Below, piece after piece: positions 25,279 to 38,585 of a DNA stretch of 64,000 bases; the stretch's first letter is position 1, and each line of letters starts with the position of its first letter. Origin of the DNA: Adenanthera pavonina (taxonomy: Eukaryota; Streptophyta; Magnoliopsida; Fabales; Fabaceae); NCBI GenBank assembly GCA_026686845.1, contig JAIVEN010000010.1:21054001-21118000 (forward strand), in the 5' to 3' direction. The notes below the pieces were generated by a model that was not told the DNA's origin, ran no database searches, and worked only from the letters and a program-made list of their open reading frames with translations. Position numbers and translations under genes: made by a program.

Positions 25279-26255
25279 TATGCTTTATATATATATATGT
25301 TTTACCTTTTCATATCATGATATGTATTATAGCTCGATTATGATTGATCATATTCGTATCATGATATGTGCAGCTACACAGCTAGAAAGTTATCTATCCC
25401 TATCTTGTTGTATAATAGAAATGACAATATACTGCTAGTGATTATAATATATGTGAATTGTGATGATTATTGGTATGAAATGATGATTATGCACCCCACG
25501 ATGTATTATACACCTTCATATGGCATGCTAGCACCTTAGAAAGTGATATATATTGACATGATAGCATGCATTAGGTATTGTCACATTGTGTATATTGTTG
25601 GGACATATGGTCTGGGTGACGATGCTTTATATACCATGTGATATGCCAATCTATTAAATAGCACACAAGGCCTTGTGTTCTGGTGGTGCGGCTTATGTAT
25701 ATTTCAGTCACTAAATAGTCATCCTATGGCCAAGACACTCAAGTGACTGTGAATTAGGGTACACCTTCTCTAAATAGCCACCAATTCTAGTGGTTCAGGG
25801 GAGGGAGAGCCATGGTCTAACCTTTGGTGTAATGGCCTTTGCTAGGTCATGAATCAACCATTATAAGTCATTGGAAGGGTGCTACTAATTAAGGTTACCT
25901 TATCATGATAACTATCTCATGGTTCTAGCTATGTATTGATGGCATCGGTGTCTACATATCATGCATACTACATAAGGGATGAATTATGTCTATTATTAGC
26001 ATGAAAATATGATTATGTGTATGTATGTGTTTAACCCTAGTTACTGGGACATTTGTTTCACCCTGTGGCTAACAATTCCAAGAGAAGGATCTAGCTCTAG
26101 CAAGGACAAGGAAAGCTGGGGAAAAGAGGTTAAAGAGTACACTTGTGGGTGTTGGGGATTGTGTTCCCCATGTCTTTGTTATCCCTTTAATTCCAGTAAA
26201 GTGCCATTGTTTTGTGTAGAAATTTATGAACTGATGTGATTTGAGGCATGACTAT

Positions 26256-28787
26256 TGCATGCCTATTCTTAACTTGACTAAAAACTTCAAAAACTAACCA
26301 AACATAGCCTAAAACACCTTAATTTTACTTCCTAAATCATTAGAGCAGTGAAAAAAGCCACAAAGCACCTTGAGAACATCAAAATAACCGAAACAGGGTG
26401 TAAGGCTGCGACCGCTATAGTACTGTCACAGCACCGGTGCTCTCGGGTTTTAGAACTACCAAAACTAGGGGACTGGCACTGCGGCCTCACTTCTAGCACC
26501 ACGGCGCCCCCTTATTGATATCATGTCAAGAAAAACTCAATTTCCTGGGGTAAACTTCTAATGCGCATAACTTTAAGCTTCAACCTTTGATTGACCTGAT
26601 TCTAACTCCTACAAGTCAATCTTGTCCCAAACTAATCATGAACACCAACTTCACCTTAATCCATTTCTGTTTGGAGATTTTGGACACCTGACATGATTTT
26701 GGCCACTTTTTGATCAAAGCTCACAACTTACAACTCTCATTTGCCACCAAAGGCAATTTGACCATTTGGGACCATTCACATAGGTCCTATTTGACTCAAC
26801 CAACTTGTTCAAAGAGATTTCAACTCAAAGGAACCACTCCTCTAAGATTTGACCCCCTTGAATCTCAAATTGACATAATTGGCTATTTACCATAAAACAC
26901 ACCAATAAAAGCCTAAATCCACTTTTGGGTTCACATACACAATCAATTTGACTCACAGACACCTGCTCCAACAAGAATAACCCATATCAAGGCTTAAACC
27001 ATCATCATATTTATCCACCATACATAAACATGCATACTATATCATTCTATATGAATCGTTGTCAATATTATACATAAATTATAATCACCCTATCCTACTT
27101 GGCACAAAGTATATAGACCATACACACATGCACTACAATGACTCAATATTCCCGATGCTAGAGTGATTATGCTTCCCTCATCTTCTCCAGACTAGTGTCA
27201 AAATCTTCATCTGAAATGTTAGTTCATGGAAAAGGGGGTTGTGAGATAATTTCTCAATAACTGGGGACAACCACACGCATATATATACATAACTCATATA
27301 ATATCATCATGAATGTAATGAAATGGAATGCATGTCTCCCTCATACACAACTAGAACCATGAGTTGTCGTCATAACAAGACATTTCAATAGATGACTTCC
27401 TTCCAACAGTCGGTGATGACTGATTCCGAGATATCACCAAGTTCATCTTACACTAATGCAACCTGGACAAAGGTTGCATTAGTGCTCAGACTGTGGCTTT
27501 TCTTCTCCTGGACCACATTGAATTGGTGATAATTTAGGGAAGGTTCAGTCTACTGCTGCCTAGCTCTCTAGGCCATAGGAGAGAATTTAACGGTAGGGAT
27601 CCTATCTTTATCCTCCCTTATCATATCATCATATATCATATCATTATCACTACCCAATCACCATATATCTCATAATGCCATATGGTGATGTTCATATCAT
27701 ATAATCATCATTATCATCATCATGATCTTAATGTCATGCTATGTAATGTCACATCATCATCATCATCATCTCTAATCATCATCATAATCATTATCCTCTA
27801 TATGTCTAGTCATGTGCATACCAGATATATACAAAAATCATACACAAACACATGTCAATATTGTGGTATGAACGGAAACATGCATATATATATATACATG
27901 TATATAACAACATATAATACAAACACTTAGTTACCTCAAGTTGTCAATTCCACATACACATGCGATTCCACGAGCTTCTTGGGATGTCCAACACATTCAT
28001 ACCCTTTTTGGTCAACCAAATACCTTTATAATACCATAAAATCATCAATTAACATACAATCCAAATATCCAAATTCCATAATTCAACCATTTAGGCCTAA
28101 CCCATTGTTTCAATGCCCTTTCCATGCATCATTAAGCTCATAGAGACCATTCAAACTCTAATCAATTACACACATATCGGATTCCATACAACGTCTAACA
28201 ATTTCAACCTAGGGTTAAGCTCAAATCATGAATACTCCCTTTAAAACTCATACCCAAGTGTCACAACCACCAAATCACATCTCATTAATCCCATTTCATC
28301 CATGTTATTTGACAGATTTCAGCCAAAACCAAAATTCCCAATATATACCCAAAAAATCCAACTCAAAATTGAAGAAAAATGGAGAGGGAAGATCAAGAAC
28401 CACTTACCAACCAAGATTGAAGCTTTTAGATGCTGAAAAACACCTCCAAAGGTTGGATCTTTCAAGCCCTACCACAACTTCTTCTTTCTCCCTCTATTTT
28501 CCTTTCGTCTATTCATCTAAATGATTTTGATTTAAACAAATCTTGACGCTCACTACAGGTCTAGTAAGCTCAGCATGGCATGGAGCTTCTTTTACCTCGG
28601 CCTGTAAAATATCTCCAAAATTGCAGCTCTTTTACCGTGGCGGTCCTACCTTACGCCACAATATGGAGCTCCTCTGTCTCCAATTTGAGCTTTTCCTCTG
28701 TCCTGACCCTTCCTGTACTACACACAACACCAATTACACTTGTTAGCTAGGGACTAAGTTAGAGATAATGTAATGAGGGTTGTTACA
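26256..28787 (-). mobile_element. LTR family L copy 9, inside copy 7
   Basis: The right end GGGTTGTTACA is at 28787. The left end is degraded: family sequence is first clear at 'cttaacttgactaaaaac' (26268), so the start is placed near 26256. The candidate duplication ACTAT versus AATGT agrees at only three bases. It is inverted relative to its host and carries the donor complement CACTTACCAACC near 28402. Confidence 0.8.
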
Positions 28788-31228
28788 AATGTTGATTACA
28801 TCCTATATGCTATGCGATGTATCTTTCCTAGATGTTTGGTTGTGTTGAACTTGAGATTGATGTCTCTAGGTCCTTATGGATTGGTATGCCGAGAATGTAA
28901 TCCTACTGTGGGTTTTGGTTTCCTAGTGTGTAAAAAGGGCATATAGCCCATTAGCTTGAGTTGGGGTCAAAACTTAAAGGAGTGGTTTCTTTAAGTTAAA
29001 ACCTTTTTGGACAAGTTCCTTGTTTCTTTTATGACCTGTTGGAATGGTCTCTAGATGCAAATTGCATATGGGTGGTGATTGATGGTGCTGAGTTCTTGTT
29101 TATGGTCAAAACATGACCATTTTGGTGTTGGATATCCAAAATCTCCATACAGAGGTGTTTTGAGGCATGGTTGGTGTCTGCAGATAGAGGGGAGGTCAGA
29201 GCATGAAATTATGCATATCGGAAGTTCATTTAATGCATCAATCATTTACTAATGTTGATTCTATCACTGATGCCACAATGCCAAAACTGTGGCCGTAGTA
29301 CCATTTGTCTTGAGTTCCATCTCCTTTTTCTCTAGAAACTTTCCTCATCGCGATACTGCAGTGCTTAGCCGCGGTGCCACCCTGTCAATTGGTCTTCCTT
29401 CCCCTATTTTTGTGTTACTTTGTGTATGTTTAGGGTTAGTGAGTATAGGGTGTTACACATTTGGCTCATGAACGGTGTTAATACAACTTCTTAAACCCAT
29501 GAGTGTGATATCAGCAATTTGAGGTAACTGGGTGTATGTGTATGTGTATGTGTATTAGTTGTTTGTTATTTATTTATATATATACATGTTTCTTTTTATA
29601 CCACAATATTGTTCTATGTATGTGGCTTTTTTCCATATCGTGGTATGCACACGGCTAGATGAGGTATGTGTATTTCAATCCTTGATACTTGTATGTGACA
29701 ATGATCAATATGATGTTATATATATAGGTACGATTCTTGAACATTCACATATGGCATATGCTAGTATTACATTGAAGAAGATTACATAGTAATATAGACA
29801 CGATGACATGACATTGAACAACATCATGCATTAAGCATAGTGAGATATGGTGGATTGGGTGACGTTGATGAGATGAGATATGATGATGATATAATGAAAT
29901 ATCCCTACCCCTAAATCCTCTTCTATGGCTAAGAGAGTCGGGTGGTAGTGGATTATACCTTCCTTAAATCACCACTAATTAGGGTGGTCTAGGGAAGAAG
30001 AGCCACGGTCTAAGTATTAGTATGACCTTTGGCTGGGTTGCATTAGTGTGAGGTGAGCTTGATGATGTCTCAAAATCTACCTTCATTGGTTGTTGGAAGG
30101 GAGTTACTTATCAGAAATGTCTTGTGATGACATTAGCCATTGGTTCTAGCCGTGTTTGAGAGAGACACACATACCATGACATTTTTCATAGCATTGCATT
30201 ATATGTATATATGTATAACTTGTTGTTGTCTATTATATGTTGTGTATTTTCCTGGTTACTGAGACTTTGTCTCACATCCTTCGTGGTTAACATTTTAGGT
30301 GAAAACTCTAGTACTAATCCAGAGAAGACCAAGGAGTTATAAGCCTCTTTGCTTTCTTGAATTACAAGTATAACTAGTAGTTTTACCATTTAGTTTATGT
30401 AATATATGGTGCCAAGTAGGGTAGTGTTTCTTGTTTTGCCTGTTTTGAGTATTCCTGAGAGTAAAGTGATGTATGTGGTTATGTATCGTATGATGATAAT
30501 GGTGTTTGATTGTATGTTATGTGTGGTTCATATGTATGCAATATGATAATCTAGACACGGGTATTGGTCAATGTGGACTGGTGTATATCTGGTTGCATAT
30601 GCTATGCCTAATTGATTGCAATGTGAGTCCAATATGGTTCTTGGGCCTTGTATGTGTGGTTTGAGGCATAGAGCCCGTTATGTAAAACTATGGTTCAAGG
30701 GGGTTAGCACTTGGGGAAGTGGTTTCTCTAAGGTAAAACCTTATTGGACAAGTTGTTGTTGTCCAATAGGACTTGTGGGATAGTCCATACTTGCCAATTG
30801 GCCATTGGTAGCTAATTGGAGGTGTGAGTTGTATGTTTTGGGTCAAAAAGTGACCAAATCAGGCATGGGAGTCCAAAATTTCCACATAAAGATGGATTCA
30901 TCTGAAATTAGTGTCTATAGTTAAATTGAAATGAGAGTGACCTATAGTAGTTAGAATCAGATCAATTGGAGGTCGGAGCACAAAATTGTGTGCATTAGAG
31001 GTTCAGCTAGAATATCAGCAAGTTGCTGATATTGTATTAGTAGGTGGCACTACAGCGCCTAAAGCTTGGCTATGGCGCTAATCCATTTTGTTTCTCTCAG
31101 GCCACGACGACACTGCGGCAAGCTGTGGACCAACTTTGTTTTGTTCTATATATTTTGCCCCATTTGACTAGTTTTTTGAGGTTTTAGATGTTGTTTGGGA
31201 GTATTTGGGAGTAGGATGTTACAAGTAA

Positions 31229-32411
31229 CATAATAATTTTACATTATTTGCTTTGTATTATACAAAGTTTGGTGAATGAGTCACATTGTTCATTATTTGT
31301 GAATAGTATGACAGGTTATAAATTTTGTTGTATATATATGTATTGATATAGTGATACATTCCATTTATGTCTCTTTTGGAAGCATACATTATACATATCT
31401 AGTATGTACCAAAATATTGCATAATTATGTACATCTACGAAATTGAACACAATATTGATAGAATTTTAATAATGAGACTAAACCAAACAAAATTGTGTAT
31501 GTCAAGGATCAAGTTATAAATTTCTAAATTATAAAGACCGAATTAAAAATTGAATGAAACTATATGGATAAAAATATAGTTTTCTCTATTTTTGCTTTTG
31601 CCTAATGGCAAGGTGCTATTGTTCGTGTTTGTCTCTGTTTCCCACATTTCCTGTTGGAATCTATTAGCCCTAATCATGTTTACTTAAGTGAATAAAGATA
31701 TAATGCTTCAAAGCCGGGATAATGAAGAGGGAAACATAATTAAAACCACACTATACATACACACATTACTAATAATAAACTAATAAAAAAATGTCATTTT
31801 CTATTGATTGTAATGGTTGATATTCAATATTCTTACTTTGGTAGGGACTGTGGCTTGCTCTCTGCTATAATTACATATGCACAACTAAAATTTGTACCAT
31901 ATTTTTGCTCCTACACTTTGCAAGTTTTCTATGTTCAACTCAGATCTTCTAGAGTAAAAATTCAACTCAGATAAAGAGAAAGAACCAAGAATGGTTGAAT
32001 TAATCAAGTGGAAGGGGTATGGGACTCCTTAAAAAATGTCTTAAGGTTGAGATTTATAAATGGAAAAAAAAATTACATTGGAAGAGCTTTTAGTACCTAT
32101 TTGGGTCTGGATTTGACTTGAAGCTTGGGTTGATAATACCAAGTATTAAATGATTCTCACTAAAAAAAAAAAAGGAAATAGAAGGTGAGAGCTGCATATT
32201 ACATGATTCTCACTAGCAAATAAAATACAAAGTCTAACTCTCTCTCGTTGACTTAAAAAAAAAAGAAGAAAATCTCTCTCTATTTTTTGGTAATAACCTC
32301 TGATATCCGATTACCACTTTGGGCTCTAACTAATTCAAATTAACCTACAGTCGGGCCCATTCGGGGGGAGCGCTTCCAAAGATGTTTTCTGCATTCATAT
32401 GGTCTTGAACA
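31229..32411. other. Intergenic, no gene seen
   Basis: AT-rich sequence between nest 1 and copy 10 with A-runs near 32160 and 32258. No reading frame, RNA or element that I can support. Confidence 0.5.
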
Positions 32412-32416
32412 CAAGA

Positions 32417-34745
32417 TGTAACAACCTCACTCCACATGCCTCCATACTTAACCAAAACTTCCGAAATTACAACCCAAACAACTCTCCAATGCTTCAAAAC
32501 AGCGGAACAACCCAAAAACGCCAAAAACTGGGCTGGGGCTGTGGCCGCTACAGTACCGCCGCGGCTCCAACCTCCCCTGTCTCAACATCGCTGCTGGGAG
32601 TCTGGCGCTGCGACCTAAACTCCTGGTGCTGCGGCGTCCCCTTGCTGATACACCACATCAGCAACTTCAACATTTAGGGCGAACTTCCGACGCGCATAAC
32701 TTTATGCTCCGACCTCCGATTGACTTGATTCCAACTCCTACAAGTCAGTCTAGTCCCAATCTAACCATAGACACTACTTTCATTCCAATCCAACTCCATA
32801 TGGAGATTCTGGACCCTTGACACCATTTTGGCCACTTATTGACCAAAACTCACCACTAACCACCTCCAATTTCCACCCAAAGCAACTAGTCACTCAACAA
32901 CCAACCACACAGGTCCAAAATCCCTAAACAAACTTGTTCAAAGAGGTTTCACCTCAGAGGAAGCACTTCTCTAAGATTTGACCCTCTTGAACCCCACTTA
33001 ACAAACGGGCTACAGGCCCTAAAACACAACACCGAGGCCCAAAACCACTCAAAGCTCACCAGTACAACCATACCAACTTCCACACACTTAACACTCTCAA
33101 CACCAGCATAATACATTCCACATAACATAACCAAGCATACATTTATCCATAACAATCTTGACAATCTGATACATTCAATACACAACTCTCTATCCTACTT
33201 AGCACAAGTTACATTATCCAAGCACAAATACTACATAAACTATTCTCACGTACACAGCTACTCTAGTGGCTTCTCCGGACTAGTGCTAGAACCGTCACCT
33301 GAAAGGGTTAGACATGGGAGATGGGAATGAGACGACGTCTCAGTAACCGGGAACAACCACACACACTAATATATATATATATACTGATCCACACAGTCGT
33401 GCAATGCAATGCTAATGAATGGTATACATGTTCTCCCTCATACACGGCTAGAACCACAAGCTATCGTCATCATAAGACATTCAATAGATGATTCCCTTCC
33501 AACAGTCGGTGAAGACCGATTCCAGGACATCACCAAGCTCACCTTACCCTAATGCAACCGGGCCAATGGTTACACTAGAGTTCGGATCGTGGCTCTCCTT
33601 CCCCTGGACCATCACGAATTGATGGTGATTTAGAGAAGGTGCATCCCCAAATCCACAGTCACCTGGCTCCCCCTAGGAGAGGATTTAGTGACAGGAATAT
33701 CATATCATATCATGTCCTCTGCCGCTTGGCTCTCCCATGGAGAGAATTTAGCGATAGGGATCTTTATCACATCATATCTCATCATCATCACCTCGTCATC
33801 TATTTCTCACTATGCAATCATGTGGTGATGATATCAATGTCATGCCAACATGCCTCTACATACATATATACATATACCATCATATCATATATCATATGGA
33901 CATGCTAGCATGCAATAGTATGGGGATGCTACACATCATAACATATACAATCATCATACATCAACAAGCCGTGCATACCACGATATGTAGAAAACCGTAC
34001 ACACACACAATCAATATCGTGGTATGAAAAGGAACATGCATATACATACATATACATATCAACATATAATCACATAAAACAAACATCCAGTTACCTCAAG
34101 TTGTCAATATCGCACTTGCACGGGTTCCACAAGCTTTCTTAAACACTGGTCCCACGACTAGCTTCCTCAGAATACTCAAACAACCTTAACAATACCATAA
34201 ACCCTTGGTTAACCACACATATTAACATCCAAACATCACAATCCCTTCAAAACTCACACCAAAGCAACAAGAACACAAAAACACACTTCAACAACCCCAA
34301 GACAACGACTTCAATCGGTGGATTCCATCACAAACCGGAAATCCCAACTTAACACCGAGAAATCACAAATCCAACCAAAGAAAAGTGAAGAGAGAGGAGT
34401 AGGGAACACTTACCAACTTGAATCCAAACTCTCTCAGTCCGAAAATCACTCCTGGACGCCGGAAATCGCAAACCCTCGTCGCCTCTCTCGTCGCTCTCTC
34501 CGATTTCTTTCTTTTCGATCGATTGAAATGATTCGGATTTAAACAAAACTTTCACTCCTGGCCGCGGCTCCGGGCTCCTGGCCGCGGCGCAACTATAAAA
34601 TTTCCACAAAAACAACTGGACATCACTCGCCGCGGCGGACCTGCTTCAGGCCGCGGCGTGAAGCTCCTCCAGAGTCCACTTTGAGCTTCCTTCATCTTAT
34701 TCAGTTCTGCACACAACCCAAGAAAATATCATGAGGGGTGTTACA
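32417..34745 (-). mobile_element. Solo LTR, family L copy 10 (TSD CAAGA), best preserved
   Basis: Starts TGTAACAACC and ends GGGGTGTTACA. CAAGA is duplicated exactly at 32412-32416 and 34746-34750. Length is 2329 bp. It keeps many CG sites (GCCGCGGC at 32572, and several in 34561-34665) that are TG/CA in other copies, suggesting a younger insertion. It has a perfect 13-bp dyad CATACCACGATAT (33974-33986) and ATATCGTGGTATG (34014-34026). No internal domain on either side. Confidence 0.95.
33974..34026. repeat. 13-bp inverted repeat, conserved across family L
   Basis: CATACCACGATAT and ATATCGTGGTATG are perfect reverse complements with a 27-base spacer. Degenerate versions occur at the same place in most copies, for example near 1968, 10260, 12918, 16105, 24315, 48924, 52757, 59218 and 63670. 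It could form a hairpin or be a dyad protein site. Confidence 0.8.
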
Positions 34746-35618
34746 CAAGACATCGTGCTTAAATGACGCAAAACCCTTTTACTAGGACCAACGCCTATTG
34801 GTAAATCTCTCTTTATTTGGTTGTGATATGGAGTATTCCCCATTAGCAGTAGAGACTAATCCCTCCCATGGGGGTACAAAGGAGAAATGGTAAATCCTTC
34901 CATCTAGGTTTGTTACATATGTGAGGGCTAAGAATCAAACTCTAAATAACCATTTGTTTAAGAGATGATAGCTCCTATCATTCACGACACGCCAATTTGA
35001 GTTGGTGATCTTTCTCTATTTTGCTCTCTTCACTTCAGTTATTCTAAGAGATATCTTTTATTTTGGAGCCAGTACCCACCTTGATTCAATCTAGATGAAG
35101 GTCACTGTTAAGTTTTTGGAATATATCTGTATTGTTAGATATGGTTTTCCAATTTGTGATATTGATTACATTGTTTGGTATAATGAAAGTGATAGTGAAG
35201 ATGTATGCCTTATCATATGAGGCAAAAGAAAAATGTGATGAGCTTTCACACGACAAAACTAAGTTGGTTTCTATTATTTGGGAGGCTAAAGAGAAGTGGA
35301 TTCACTGTAACACTTTCCTTCGTCAAGGAAAAGTCCATTTCATGTTTGGAAACAAAATACTATACCTTCCGAAGTTCATGCTGTTAGGTATATATTGTTG
35401 TTACTATGACTATTGAAAAGTATATATTCATATAATCGCTAGGTAATAAATTGCAATTATCAACCCTGATATAGTTGTGACTTTATATATATATTTATCA
35501 AGAGTTGTGACTTTATATTTGATACATAACAATAATGTTTTTTTAGTCATATGAATACCATTTCATTACAACATGACAATATATTATTACAACAAACCCA
35601 TAAATAAAAAGATAAATA

Positions 35619-35881
35619 TTCCATCTGTCCTATATTATATATAAGATAATATGAGGAATTTTTCTTATTTCATAATATAAGACAACATATAGTAATTTTT
35701 CATTTTTACTCCTCATTTATTATATTATTACTATTGTAATTTGTGCTATATTTAATGAAAGTAATGGAATTAATAGGGGTAAAACTATAAATTTTGGTTT
35801 TTTTTAAGAAATTTAATAATATAATAAATATTTTTTAATATACATAAAATTTCATTGCCTTATAATATGGGATGAAGGGAG
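35619..35881. mobile_element. Stowaway-like MITE
   Basis: Inverted ends TTCCATCTGTCCTATATTAT and, reading inwards from the other side, CTCCCTTCATCCCATATTAT, with TA on both sides. About 263 bp, AT-rich and non-coding. This matches the CTCCCTCCGTCCCA end typical of Tc1/mariner-derived Stowaway elements. Confidence 0.8.
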
Positions 35882-36138
35882 TAATATAGGAACACAAAGA
35901 ATCACATAAAATGTTAGCTAATTCCTTCATGAACGTCAAAATACTGCGGCACCTTACAAAAATCCAAGGCAATTAAGCGTGTAAGAGGGATAGCGGCGCA
36001 AGTGCCCCTCTAGGATCCAACACTATGACATTTATTGCATTCCAGATCCATAATTTTATTCCTTTAACAGTCACCCATGAGAGTTATATATTCTATATAA
36101 AGGCTTGCACTTGTGAAAAAATCGTTGAAATTAAAATA

Positions 36139-36424
36139 CCCTCTTTGGTTTTAAATATAAGAAAATTAGAAGTGAAGTTTTGGTTCAAAATATAATAGAA
36201 AAAATATATATTCCTATAGCAATAAATAAAGTATTCCAAAAATACCCCTCAACTATTATGATTTTCAATGAGCATTAATTAATCTAATATAAAGAAAAAA
36301 AACTAATAATTGAGGGTAATTTTGAAAACAAGTATATTCAACTATAAATTAAATGAGTTCAACTAACTTCATTGGTATATGTAAAATAGTTTTTTTTTTC
36401 TCTTATATTTGAGATTGGAGGGAG
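36139..36424. mobile_element. Stowaway-like MITE
   Basis: Ends CCCTCTTTGGTTTTAAATAT and, on the opposite strand, CTCCCTCCAATCTCAAATAT, flanked by TA. About 286 bp and non-coding. It lies 250 bp from the previous MITE. Confidence 0.8.
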
Positions 36425-38050
36425 TAATTGGTGGACAATCAGACGCTAACATTCACTTTCACATTCTAAAGTGCAAATAACAATTTGTTATCAGTTATCC
36501 AAATAGTGTGATTTGTCCAACCATCATCCTCCTTCACATCATGATCAATTGATGCTAACTCACCCCCAACCTAAAGCAATGCACATTAATAATCCTATTG
36601 TGCTCTCACATAGAGGAGAAAACCGTTCTCACTAAGGAGAGAAAAATGTTCCAAATGGTTATTATGGAAAACGTTAGACATTCCTGGGTTTTGTAATCTC
36701 TCTTCATTTTCGGATACATAAAAATGTTGAAGAATGGTTAATCCAACTCCACCACTCAGTGTCTTGTAATCTCTCTTGATTTCAAGCAGAGAGAATATTG
36801 ACTCTCAATTTATAGTAGAAATTTTCATTATCAGTATGGAATTTAGAAGACGCAATAGACTTAGACTTTGTATATTTTATGGTTGTCTCCATCAAGTTAC
36901 ATCTTCCAGCAACACATTTACTAGATCTCAAGGTATATGTCAAAAATTGCTAATTCTTCTATATCGTTAGTTCTGAATTTAATTACGGAACCCAAAAGTT
37001 CGACATTAAATACACTTTTTTTCCTGAAAAAAAAAATTGCAGCCACCCTACCCAACACGAGCTAAAAACACTAAATTTAAATTATGGATTTTTATTTTTA
37101 ATTAAAATTCACTACTCAGATTTCTTAAAAATACCAAATTCTTAATTAAATACCTCAAATTTATTAATTATTTGTTGTATATTAAAATCTTAATATACAA
37201 ATTTTGAACATATATTTATATATATTTAATTATGTGTTCAACCATAATTTATCTGCACTCAAACTTTTGAACTACGATTTCTAATAAGCATTTCTCTAAT
37301 CAATAATTACAATTTCGCTATCTTGCATCTGTATTCAAAACCAAAACCTAATAAACATTTCTTTCCGCCCAACCTAATTGCACAATGCAACACGTAATTA
37401 ATTGAATATCTTATCCTTTCGGATTATTTTGATGAAAACTACCTTCGAAACAAAAAATGAATCTTATTATGCCACGAATGGCTAAAATAAATAGTCATTA
37501 ATATAATTAATGATCATATTTATGGGAATTACGTGTCAAAGTTTAGTTTCTTCAATTGAAGGGGTTTCCTGGGGTGGAAAGGTTTAAAACTTGTTATTTA
37601 CACTAATTGTTATCACCGTAATCTGCAAATCCTTGATGTGCATCCATCAAGATTTTGTGAAGAGTGAAAAAGAAGCTACGCACAATTATTGTAAGTATGC
37701 ATGATATGTCCTATTATTATTAATTTTTAATGACAATATATTTTTCTTATATTATACCACCTAGTATTGAAAAGTCACTTGGAACTTCAATTAATCTGAA
37801 TGGAACAAGGTATGATTACAAAGGCGGCAAAGCTCCTTCAACTAATAATATATATGTAAGTCATTATATATATTTTGTAACTCTTTTCTTACTAATTAAT
37901 TTCTACCAACTTTTTTAATGTGAATTAATGTATTTATCCATACTTTTGTTTTGTTAGACACTGTTTTGTTTTGTAAGAGGAAAAAAAGTTTTTCTTTCTT
38001 ACTTGAAAATCGAAATATATAATATTTATTATATTATTACTGTGATTATT

Positions 38051-38071
38051 TAATAATAATAATAATAATAG
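38051..38071. repeat. (AAT)n microsatellite
   Basis: Seven TAA/AAT units about 515 bp before the WRKY12 start codon. Confidence 0.9.
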
Positions 38072-38242
38072 TTCTTTCTTATTATTTTTTAAATAAAATA
38101 CAAAAGAAAAATGTTATACATATAAAATAATATATATAGCCCCAGTTAAAAAATAAATAAAAAACTCTTAAAATAAATGAAAAGTCAGATGGGTAATGTA
38201 CAGTTCAAATAGATTCCCTTGAAAAAACATTGCAGGACAATG

Positions 38243-38248
38243 CACGTG
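38243..38248 (+). promoter_or_regulatory. G-box CACGTG upstream of WRKY12
   Basis: A perfect palindromic CACGTG sits 338 bp before the ATG. It is a possible bHLH/bZIP site. A single 6-mer can occur by chance, so this is suggestive only. Confidence 0.3.
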
Positions 38249-38403
38249 TATCTAAGAGAGAGAAAGGGAACGAGAGGGACTGTGCGAAGAGTTGAATCAG
38301 TGGACTCCTATACCTTAAGAAGACGGAAAGGAGAAAAACAATTTTCCCAAGAAACAAACATTCCCTTCATAAGCGTTTAATCACAGAAAAAGATATATAC
38401 AAG

Positions 38404-38409
38404 TTGACC
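38404..38409 (+). promoter_or_regulatory. W-box TTGACC in WRKY12 upstream/leader
   Basis: TTGACC matches the WRKY-binding W-box core. It lies 177 bp before the WRKY12 ATG, just after a TATA-like run (gatatata, about 38392-38399). Such sites are common in WRKY promoters and allow auto- or cross-regulation; use here is inferred. Transcription start was not determined. Confidence 0.45.
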
Positions 38410-38585
38410 AAACTACATACCCTCCTTCTCCCAACCCAACCCTGCTTCCTCAATCAATCACTTTGTTCTTCTGTGTTCTTTTTCACTGTTTCTCTCTCAA
38501 TTAAGCAAGAAGAAGACGAAGACGAAGACCAATTAGCTTCTACGAATTCATATTTCAAATCATCCAAAGCTTATTATTTGGTAAT

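Larger units (their letters stand above)
21713..29457 (+). mobile_element. Solo LTR, family L copy 7 (TSD CATTT), inside copy 6
   Basis: Own segments are 21713-22634, 25284-26255 and 28788-29457, about 2564 bp. Ends are TGTAATGACCC and GGGTGTTACA. CATTT is duplicated at 21708-21712 and 29458-29462. It is in the same orientation as its host and is itself split by copies 8 and 9. It is more diverged from the other copies: the donor reads TTGGTAAGCC and the acceptor region is altered (CAATTCCAAGAGAAGG). Confidence 0.9.
20913..31223 (+). mobile_element. Solo LTR, family L copy 6 (TSD AGTAA), outer shell of nest 1
   Basis: Its own sequence is 20913-21712 plus 29463-31223, 2561 bp in total. The start TATAATAACCC is a mutated TGTAACAACCC and the end is GGATGTTACA. 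AGTAA is duplicated at 20908-20912 and 31224-31228. The interior is occupied by copy 7. The donor TTG|GTAAGTG is at 21291 and the acceptor ATTTTAG|GTGAAA at 30298. As the host of the nest it is the oldest of the four copies here. Confidence 0.9.
34751..38585. other. WRKY12 upstream region, including probable promoter and leader
   Basis: LTR-free. It contains two Stowaway-like MITEs (35619-35881, 36139-36424), an AAT microsatellite (38051-38071), a G-box and a W-box. An open stretch at 37755-37855 (…PPSIEKSLGTSINLNGTRYD…) ends at GTAAGT and looks exon-like, but I do not recognise it. Another open frame at 35132-35416 is likewise unrecognised. The 180 nt before the WRKY12 ATG are CT-rich, then GAAGAC-rich, as in plant leaders. 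Confidence 0.6.
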
